Positions 5,345 to 10,019 of a DNA stretch of 10,019 nucleotides are shown here, one piece after another. The notes under the pieces are model-generated. The model had not been told where the DNA came from. It saw only the letters and a program-made list of their open reading frames with translations, and did no database searches. This DNA is from JTS-RE9 sp964649195 (GTDB lineage Bacteria > Planctomycetota > Phycisphaerae > Phycisphaerales > Phycisphaeraceae), in the NCBI GenBank assembly GCA_964649195.1, contig CAZYPK010000181.1, positions 1 through 10,019 of the forward strand, in the 5' to 3' direction. A program made the translations under genes and the position numbers. Position 1 is the first letter of the stretch; the number at the start of each line of letters is the position of its first letter.

Positions 5345-5353
5345 TGGTAGAAT
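5345..5353 (+). promoter_or_regulatory. extended -10 promoter of the methyltransferase (leaderless)
   Basis: TGGTAGAAT gives a -10 hexamer ending at 5353, which puts +1 at 5360, the A of the methyltransferase ATG. The transcript would therefore be leaderless, consistent with the absence of a ribosome-binding site. The -35 region (about 5325-5330) overlaps box 2 of the operator. Confidence 0.6.
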
Positions 5354-5359
5354 CAGGTC

Positions 5360-6562
5360 ATGGCACACATTTCCCGCAGTGTGAATCGGAAGACGTTTGC
5401 CGAGTTCTTTGCCGGCATCGGTTTGGTTCACCTGGGGCTTAGGCCGTGCGGGTGGCAATGCGCTTACGCCAACGACCTGGAGCCCAAAAAGCGCGAAATG
5501 TATGAAGGGCATTTCGGTCCGTCCCCTTACTTCCATGTCGAGGACATCTGGAATGCGGACAGTGTCATGCGGAAGATGAAGGATCGTCCGTTCATGGCGA
5601 CGGCGTCGTTCCCGTGTGTTGATTTGTCTCTTGCAGGTCACTGGCGCGGCTTCGATGGCGAACATTCATCGACCTATTTTGGATTCCTGGAAATCCTTCG
5701 CAGAACCGGGGAAGACAAACCAAAGCTCATCATGTTGGAAAACGTGACAGGGTTCCTTACGTCGCGCGGCGGCGACGACTTCAGGCGGGCCATACTGGAA
5801 CTTGCCGAACTCGGATACTGGATTGACGCCATTGTGCTGGACGCGCGGTGGTTCGTTCCACAGAGCCGACCTCGAACTTTCATTTTCGGCTTCCACGACA
5901 CACTCGGTTCACCGCTTGTCTTGCGCAAACGGCCGGGCCTGGACTTTGGCGATCCGTGGCGACAGGCAATCAGTCGCTCCACCGTCGTCAGACCGAACAT
6001 CCTGCAGATGCTAATGGAGGACATCGTGCTCCCCACAGGCTGGGCGACTGTTGATTTCAATCCGCCTGCACAGGCCGCATACGAATTGGGCGGCGTCCTG
6101 GACACCGATGATGGCCAGGAATGGTGGAGCGCCGATCAAATTCTCAAACATTACATCATGATGGAAACGCCATCACGCAAGCGTGTGGATGACTTTGTCC
6201 GGAGCAAGGCGACCGTCGTGGGGACCGCGTTCCGACGAACCCGCAACGGCAAGATGCGCACCGAGGTGAGGTTCGACATTGCAGGATGTTTAAGAACCCC
6301 AAAAGGCGGAAGTGCAAAGCAAATCGTGGTGGCCATCATCAACGGAGCATTGCGGATGAGATGGATGTCAGCCCGCGAATATGCCCGGCTCCAAGGCGCT
6401 CCGGAATATCGAATATCCGTACCGCCATTGCAGGCCATGTACGGATTCGGCGATGCTGTATGTGTACCCGCAGTCGAATGGATTGACCGTGCAATTCTTA
6501 CTCCTGTATTTCAGTCAACAGTCATCGGGGCGGTTGAATCCCGAGGCATGATTGCCGTGTAA
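5360..6562 (+). CDS. DNA (cytosine-5)-methyltransferase
   Basis: The 400-residue enzyme transfers a methyl group from S-adenosylmethionine to C5 of cytosine in its target site, protecting host DNA from the linked nuclease. Conserved motifs appear in order: motif I FFAGIG (16-21), motif IV FPCVDLSLAG with catalytic C86, motif VI ENV (127-129), motif VIII QSRPR (168-172), the target-recognition region (about 190-310) ending in AGCLRTPKGGSAKQ, motif IX SAREYARLQG (337-346), and motif X GFGDAV (362-367). Motif IV has PCVDLS rather than the common PCQ-S form, so this is a distinct C5 subgroup. The ATG at 5360 has no ribosome-binding site and coincides with the predicted transcription start. It diverges from the controller gene across 78 bases. 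Base composition is visibly less GC-rich than in tpiA or transketolase, which fits acquisition by transfer. Confidence 0.96.
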   Translation: MAHISRSVNRKTFAEFFAGIGLVHLGLRPCGWQCAYANDLEPKKREMYEGHFGPSPYFHVEDIWNADSVMRKMKDRPFMATASFPCVDLSLAGHWRGFDGEHSSTYFGFLEILRRTGEDKPKLIMLENVTGFLTSRGGDDFRRAILELAELGYWIDAIVLDARWFVPQSRPRTFIFGFHDTLGSPLVLRKRPGLDFGDPWRQAISRSTVVRPNILQMLMEDIVLPTGWATVDFNPPAQAAYELGGVLDTDDGQEWWSADQILKHYIMMETPSRKRVDDFVRSKATVVGTAFRRTRNGKMRTEVRFDIAGCLRTPKGGSAKQIVVAIINGALRMRWMSAREYARLQGAPEYRISVPPLQAMYGFGDAVCVPAVEWIDRAILTPVFQSTVIGAVESRGMIAV

Positions 6563-6669
6563 CCGCAGGAGATTGTCGGATTCCATATGCTCAAAAATGA
6601 AATGCGCGGCTACGTTGAATGCGATGAATCACCCGCCTCCGCTGCACACTCCACCCGACACCCTTTCTT

Positions 6670-7116
6670 ATGCCCCGCCCCACCCCCGAACCTGTTGACA
6701 TCACCAAGCTGCGCGAGCTTGCCTTGTCCGTCATCGCCGCCGATCGGTTTCCGATCCTGGCGACGATGGATGGCGATCAGCCCTGCGTCCGGCCGGTGTC
6801 GCCGCTGCGCAGTGATGACTTCACCATCTGGGTCGCGTCGATGCGGGAGAGTCACAAGACCGGGGAGATTGCGGCCAATGCGAAGGTCGAGCTTTGCTAC
6901 ATGACGCAGGGGCACGACCAGGTGCGGCTCACCGGGGAGGCCCGCGAGATCACCGATGCGGCCACGCGGCTGGAGCTTTGGCAGGCCACGCCGCTGCTGC
7001 GGGCTTACATTCCCAGTGCGGATGATCCGCGCTATGTGCTTTACCGCATCGACCCGGTGCGGGTGCGGTTCATGCGCGAGTGGGCGCTGGAGTATTTCGA
7101 GGTCGATTGGCGGTGA
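6670..7116 (+). CDS. pyridoxamine 5'-phosphate oxidase-family FMN-binding protein
   Basis: The 148-residue protein fits the FMN-binding split-barrel fold of the general-stress-protein/PNPOx-like group. FPILATMDGDQPCVRPVSPL (27-46) is the typical first strands with the conserved RPV. DDFTIWVASMRESHKTGEIAANAKVELCYMT (49-79) carries the Lys and Asn-Ala-Lys turn seen in the flavin site. HDQVRLTGEAREI (82-94) is the following strand pair. Such proteins bind FMN, F420 or haem and are often of unknown substrate, so true PNP oxidase activity should not be assumed (those enzymes are longer, about 200 residues). The ATG at 6670 gives a normal N-terminus; the upstream ribosome-binding sequence is weak. 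It lies 107 bases after the methyltransferase. High GC codon use resembles the housekeeping genes, so it is probably outside the restriction cassette. Confidence 0.85.
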   Translation: MPRPTPEPVDITKLRELALSVIAADRFPILATMDGDQPCVRPVSPLRSDDFTIWVASMRESHKTGEIAANAKVELCYMTQGHDQVRLTGEAREITDAATRLELWQATPLLRAYIPSADDPRYVLYRIDPVRVRFMREWALEYFEVDWR

Positions 7117-7147
7117 AGGGTGACTGCGGTGATGAACGCCCTTCATG

Positions 7148-7188
7148 AGCCGCGATGCAACGCATCGCGGAGGCGTCCAGCCTGAAGG
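7148..7188 (+). repeat. 41-bp palindromic dispersed repeat, copy 3
   Basis: The plan is the same as copy 1: AG, stem-loop CCGCGATGC, loop AAC, GCATCGCGG (7150-7170), a short variable part, then CAGCCTGAAGG (7178-7188). The inner stem is TGC/GCA where copy 1 has CTC/GAG, so both sides have changed together. Confidence 0.88.
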
Positions 7189-7243
7189 TGTGTTCGTTCC
7201 CGAAGGCGTTCGAGGCCGGTGATCGGTCGCGCGAAGGATCGCC

Positions 7244-7284
7244 CCTTCAGGCGGTGCCCGTCCGCGACGTGTCACGTCGCGGCT
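7244..7284 (-). repeat. 41-bp palindromic dispersed repeat, copy 4 (inverted)
   Basis: Read on the minus strand it is AG, stem CCGCGACGT with loop GAC and ACGTCGCGG (7282-7262), a variable part, then CGCCTGAAGG. It has the same length as copies 1 and 3 and faces copy 3 across 55 bases. The inner stem is a third combination, CGT/ACG. Confidence 0.88.
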
Positions 7285-7315
7285 GGTTTCATCACGGATT
7301 TTTTCCCCTTCCACG

Positions 7316-7344
7316 TTGCGGCCCGCGGCGATTGCGTCCATAAT
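7316..7344 (+). promoter_or_regulatory. candidate sigma-70 promoter of transketolase
   Basis: TTGCGG (7316-7321) and CATAAT (7339-7344) are separated by 17 bases. The -10 matches 5 of 6; the -35 keeps TTG. Transcription would begin near 7351, leaving a leader of about 200 bases. Confidence 0.45.
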
Positions 7345-7350
7345 CGCATC

Positions 7351-7553
7351 CGACAGACCGGCCCGATGTTTTCCTGCGCAACGCGGGAAGGAACAACGCG
7401 GTCTTCCGGCGGGGAAATGGCGGCCTTCAAGTGAAGGCGGGTCTCTCCACGGAGAGCGGCGGCGGAGTCGGCGGCCTCGTTGCCGGCGCGCAGGCGACAT
7501 CACTTTGAAGCCGATCTTCAACGGAAAACAACGAACGTCAAAGGAACAACACG
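7351..7553 (+). promoter_or_regulatory. long, hairpin-rich leader of transketolase mRNA
   Basis: At least three stem-loops are seen. TTCCTGCG (7371-7378) pairs with CGCGGGAA (7382-7389) with one G-U pair. GCCTTCA (7423-7429) pairs with TGAAGGC (7432-7438). CTCTC (7443-7447) pairs with GAGAG (7452-7456). An AGGA ribosome-binding site (7542-7545) lies 8 bases before the ATG. I do not recognise a known riboswitch. The boundary depends on the promoter call, and GC-rich DNA forms such stems readily. Confidence 0.3.
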
Positions 7554-9530
7554 ATGTCATTCGATTCAACGATTCACGCCAAAGCCGTCGAACTCACCAA
7601 GCTCTCCTACCAGATGACCGCCGCCTCGGGCAGCGGGCATCCCACCACGGCGGCGAGCCTGGCGCATATCGTCAGCGTGCTCATGTATCAGCACATGCGA
7701 TACGAGCCGGCCAACCCCGGCCATCCTTCGAGCGATCGCCTGGTGCTCAGCGAAGGCCACGCGGTGCCGATCATCTATGCGGCCTGTGCCGACCTGGGCG
7801 TCGCCATCGGTAAGGACAAAAACAACCTTCGCCCGATGACCCGCGAAGATGCGATGACGCTCCGCGCCATGGATTCCATCATCGACGGCCACCCGAATCC
7901 CGTCGAAGGCTTCCCCTTCTTCGACACCGCCACCGGCTCGCTGGGCCAGGGTCTTTCTCATGCGGCGGGACTGGCGGCGGCGGCGAAGATCGACGGGCTG
8001 GACAAGCGGATCTTCTGCATCATCGGCGACGGCGAATCGCGCGAAGGACAGATCTGGGAGGCGATGGATTTCATCGCCGACCACAACCTCTGCGCGGTGC
8101 TGCCGATTTTCAACTGCAACGTCTATGCACAAAGCGACAAGGTGGCGCCGGGCCAGACCGATGAGGCGCTGGCCCACAAGGCGGAGGCCTTCGGCTTCAC
8201 CGCACTGATGATCGATGGCCACCACCCTTCGCAGATCGCCGAGGCACTGAGCAAGCACGCCCAGCTTCAACACGATCCGCAGGCCAAGCCTGTTGCGATC
8301 ATCGCCCGAACGCAAAAAGGCTGGGGCAGTCCATCACAGCAAGGCATGGGGCATCACGGCAAGCCTGCTGAAAAGGAAGACCTCGCCAAGGCGATCGAAG
8401 AACTCGAAGCCACCGGCCGGTCCATCGGCGCCAGTGCGGATACCTCACTCAAAATCGGCATGATGTCGCCCAACAAGCCGGTCGCCGCGACGATCGCCAC
8501 ACCGCTGTCGCTGACGCAAGCGTGCAAAAAATTCGGATGGGAAAAGCTCATCGCAGGCGGTTCGCTGCCGACGCGTAAAGCCTATGGCGTGGCGCTGCGT
8601 GCGCTGGGTCACGCCCACACCGGCGTCATCGCGCTCGATGCCGATGTGAAGAACTCCTCGCATGCCGAGGATTTTTCGAAGGATGCCGAGTTGGCCTCGC
8701 GCTTCCTGGAGTGCCGCATCGCCGAGCAGAACATGTACGGCGTGGCCGCCGGCCTCAGCGCGGCGGGCAAGGTGCCTTTCACCTCGACCTTCGCCAAGTT
8801 CGTCGTGCGCGGATACGACCAGATCGAAATGGCGGTCAACAGCGGCGCGAATTTCAAAGTCGTCGGTTCACACAGCGGCATCACCCTCGCCGCCGATGGT
8901 CCCAGCCAGATGTCGCTGCCGGATATCGCATGGTTCCGCTCTTTCGCCACGGTGAAAAACCAGAAGGGCAACCCCGCGTTTTACGTGCTTAATCCTTCCG
9001 ATGCGTTCCAGGCTTACGCGCTCACCATGTCGATGGCCAGGTACGACGGCCCGGTCTATATGCGGACCATGCGGCCCGCCACCGAGTTCCTCTACGGCGA
9101 CAACGACAAGTTCGAAATCGGCGGCCCCGGGTTCGAAGTCCTCAGCCCCGGACGCGACCTGCTCATCGTCGCCACCGGCTACATGGTCCACGAAGCCAAC
9201 CGCGTCCTCGATGAACTCGACTCCCACGGCATCGATGCCACCCTCGTCGATCTCTACTCCATCCCCTTCGACGAGGAAGCCATCCTCGACCTCGCCAACG
9301 AAAACAACGGCAAAGTCCTCACCCTCGAAGACAACTACGGCGGCGGGTTCGGCTCCGCCATCGCCGATGTCGTCTCCGCCAGCGGCGACGGCTTCAACGT
9401 CCAGCAGATGCACGTCAAGCGCATCCCCAAGTCAGGCCGCACCCCCGATGAACTGCTGGCCTACTGCGGCCTGAGCGCGAAAGACATCGTCAGGCAGGCC
9501 CTGAGCCTGCTCGAACTCTCCCCGGCGTGA
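7554..9530 (+). CDS. tkt: transketolase
   Basis: Transketolase moves two-carbon ketol units between sugar phosphates in the pentose phosphate and Calvin-type pathways, using thiamine diphosphate and Mg2+. The 658-residue chain has the usual length and three domains. The PP domain shows SGSGHPTTAAS (25-35; H29), EGHA (67-70), GSLGQG (128-133), and the diphosphate/metal motif GDGESREGQIWEAMDF running to FNCN (158-189). The Pyr domain begins around 340 with LDADVKNSS, the cofactor-activating E391 in CRIAEQNMYG, and SHSGITLAADGPSQ (439-452). The C-terminal domain carries LEDNYGGGFGSAIAD (591-605). AGGA lies 8 bases before the ATG. It sits alone between a repeat-rich spacer and an intrinsic terminator, so it is probably monocistronic. 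Identification as a transketolase is secure; a related two-carbon-transferring enzyme is less likely given all three domains. Confidence 0.95.
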   Translation: MSFDSTIHAKAVELTKLSYQMTAASGSGHPTTAASLAHIVSVLMYQHMRYEPANPGHPSSDRLVLSEGHAVPIIYAACADLGVAIGKDKNNLRPMTREDAMTLRAMDSIIDGHPNPVEGFPFFDTATGSLGQGLSHAAGLAAAAKIDGLDKRIFCIIGDGESREGQIWEAMDFIADHNLCAVLPIFNCNVYAQSDKVAPGQTDEALAHKAEAFGFTALMIDGHHPSQIAEALSKHAQLQHDPQAKPVAIIARTQKGWGSPSQQGMGHHGKPAEKEDLAKAIEELEATGRSIGASADTSLKIGMMSPNKPVAATIATPLSLTQACKKFGWEKLIAGGSLPTRKAYGVALRALGHAHTGVIALDADVKNSSHAEDFSKDAELASRFLECRIAEQNMYGVAAGLSAAGKVPFTSTFAKFVVRGYDQIEMAVNSGANFKVVGSHSGITLAADGPSQMSLPDIAWFRSFATVKNQKGNPAFYVLNPSDAFQAYALTMSMARYDGPVYMRTMRPATEFLYGDNDKFEIGGPGFEVLSPGRDLLIVATGYMVHEANRVLDELDSHGIDATLVDLYSIPFDEEAILDLANENNGKVLTLEDNYGGGFGSAIADVVSASGDGFNVQQMHVKRIPKSGRTPDELLAYCGLSAKDIVRQALSLLELSPA

Positions 9531-9597
9531 ACCATGAATGCGTGAATCACAAATGATGGAAATTCCATCTCCTCAAATCAGAAATACAACAACAAAG

Positions 9598-9630
9598 CCC
9601 ACGCACTCGAAGTGCGTGGGTTTTTCTTTT
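9598..9630 (+). terminator. intrinsic terminator after transketolase
   Basis: CCCACGCACT (9598-9607) pairs perfectly with AGTGCGTGGG (9611-9620) over a 3-base loop. TTTTTCTTTT follows directly. An A-rich stretch precedes the stem, so it may also serve the minus-strand lipoprotein gene that converges from the right. Confidence 0.93.
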
Positions 9631-9655
9631 CAATGATGCTCGGATCAGCGCCGAA

Positions 9656-9802
9656 TCACGGGGATGCCTCAGCCGGGGCGAACCAGTTGGCCGGACCGTC
9701 AAAGTCCATCGGTTCCGCATGTTCGCCGCAGCCGGCGAAAGCCAGGCAAACCGCCGCAATCAACGCCAATATCGAAAACCGGATCGGGGAGAGCCGCTTC
9801 AT
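9656..9802 (-). CDS. very small predicted lipoprotein
   Basis: The 48-residue product starts MKRLSPIRFSILALIAAVCLAFAGCGEHAEP. It has a positively charged n-region, a hydrophobic core (about 9-23) and a lipobox-like LAFAGC with C25 as the lipidated residue, leaving a mature peptide of only 24 residues. Export by Sec, lipidation and membrane anchoring are inferred from this signal. The start at 9802 is chosen because it gives a proper signal peptide; the open frame extends to 9865 but that would prepend an atypical acidic/Pro-rich segment. A promoter-like TTGCAT-16-TACAAT upstream supports a short leader. No family is recognised. It converges on the transketolase terminator. Confidence 0.6.
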   Translation of the reverse strand: MKRLSPIRFSILALIAAVCLAFAGCGEHAEPMDFDGPANWFAPAEASP

Positions 9803-9837
9803 GTCATGTTCTTGGGGAGGTTCCATATGAGGGGGGT

Positions 9838-9865
9838 ATTGTAGGCGAGTGTGAGAAGTATGCAA
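9838..9865 (-). promoter_or_regulatory. promoter of the small lipoprotein gene
   Basis: On the minus strand TTGCAT (9865-9860) and TACAAT (9843-9838) are separated by 16 bases. The -10 matches 5 of 6. The predicted start is near 9831, about 28 bases before the chosen ATG. Confidence 0.5.
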
Positions 9866-9882
9866 AGGCGGTCCGATAAATG

Positions 9883-9952
9883 GAAGGGGAGGCGGGGAAG
9901 GCGAGAAAGGCGGAAAAGGCGATTACTTATTACTTAATACTTATTACTTAAT
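9883..9952 (+). repeat. 58-bp dispersed repeat, right copy, with extra AT-rich unit
   Basis: Bases 9883-9940 form an inverted match to 49-106, exact over 9920-9940. The purine-rich part is made of 8-bp units such as AAAGGCGG. The AT-rich part is a 14-base unit, ACTTATTACTTAAT, present twice here (9925-9938 and 9939-9952) but once in the left copy. Each 14-mer is itself two related 7-mers. Confidence 0.8.
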
Positions 9953-10019
9953 GGTTATTTCGGAAAAATGCCCGGACGATCCCGGCGATCTCGATGCCGC
10001 AAGGTTCAAAATAGCCATT
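9948..10019 (-). CDS. possible 3' end of a gene entering from the right
   Basis: A minus-strand frame is open from the window edge to a TAA at 9950-9948 and would encode ...NGYFEPCGIEIAGIVRAFFRNNH. It reads like a plausible protein C-terminus but is only 23 residues. Its stop lies within the AT-rich repeat, as if the repeat begins right at the gene end. A second frame in this stretch is also open, so the call is weak. Confidence 0.25.
   Translation of the reverse strand, partial: NGYFEPCGIEIAGIVRAFFRNNH

Larger units (their letters stand above)
7117..7553. other. 437-base spacer before transketolase
   Basis: The first part holds an inverted pair of 41-bp palindromic repeats (7148-7188 and 7244-7284) separated by 55 bases. 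A sigma-70-like promoter follows at 7316-7344, then a GC-rich leader with three stem-loops running into the transketolase ribosome-binding site. I see no protein-coding family in any frame; open frames through 7155-7434 cross the palindromes and look accidental. Confidence 0.6.

Noticed and set aside
6587..6904. Open frame starting just after the methyltransferase as an extra cassette gene (for example a Vsr-type repair nuclease)
   Set aside because: It is an out-of-frame overlap with the PNPOx gene, and its translation is low-complexity with no nuclease motif.
6610..7569. 319-codon minus-strand open frame covering the PNPOx gene and the spacer
   Set aside because: It runs through two palindromic repeats and opposite a recognisable gene; its Arg/Pro/Gly-rich translation resembles no protein.

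Overview
The window is high-GC bacterial chromosome carrying housekeeping genes, a compact restriction-modification cassette and unusually repeat-rich intergenic DNA. Gene content (tpiA, secG with a long Pro/Gly tail, TTG-started yicC, transketolase) and the intergenic palindromes and short tandem repeats would fit a Planctomycetota-like (possibly Phycisphaerae) genome. That placement is an impression from gene content, not something proven here.

Layout. 1-329: repeat-bearing intergenic DNA with an extended -10 promoter. 330-2747: tpiA (glycolysis), secG (Sec translocon) and yicC (endoribonuclease family), all on +. 2748-3218: a 471-base spacer with two palindromic repeat copies in inverted orientation, a three-hairpin module, a promoter, and a 10-bp minisatellite inside a 32-codon leader ORF whose stop overlaps the next start. 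3219-4493: an aminoglycoside-phosphotransferase-fold kinase with a disordered N-terminus. 4513-6562: a type II restriction-modification cassette with a GIY-YIG nuclease and an overlapping controller (C) gene on -, and a divergent C5-cytosine methyltransferase on +. 6670-7116: an FMN-binding split-barrel (PNPOx-like) protein. 7117-7553: another palindrome-pair spacer, then a promoter and a roughly 200-base leader. 7554-9530: transketolase, followed by a strong intrinsic terminator. 9656-9802: a tiny lipoprotein on -. The right end holds a 58-base repeat that is an inverted copy of one at the left end, then perhaps the 3' end of another minus-strand gene.

How the genes work together. tpiA and transketolase belong to central carbon metabolism and secG to protein export. 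The restriction-modification cassette is a self-contained module between unrelated genes. Its 78-base divergent promoter region contains two 11-bp boxes spaced by 4 bp, matching the operator layout of controller proteins. One box lies where the methyltransferase -35 should be. The methyltransferase -10 places transcription start on the A of its ATG, predicting a leaderless mRNA. The main points of interest are this cassette (a GIY-YIG nuclease used as the restriction enzyme, with C control), the palindromic repeat family with compensating stem changes, and the recurring 7-bp tandem repeats between genes.
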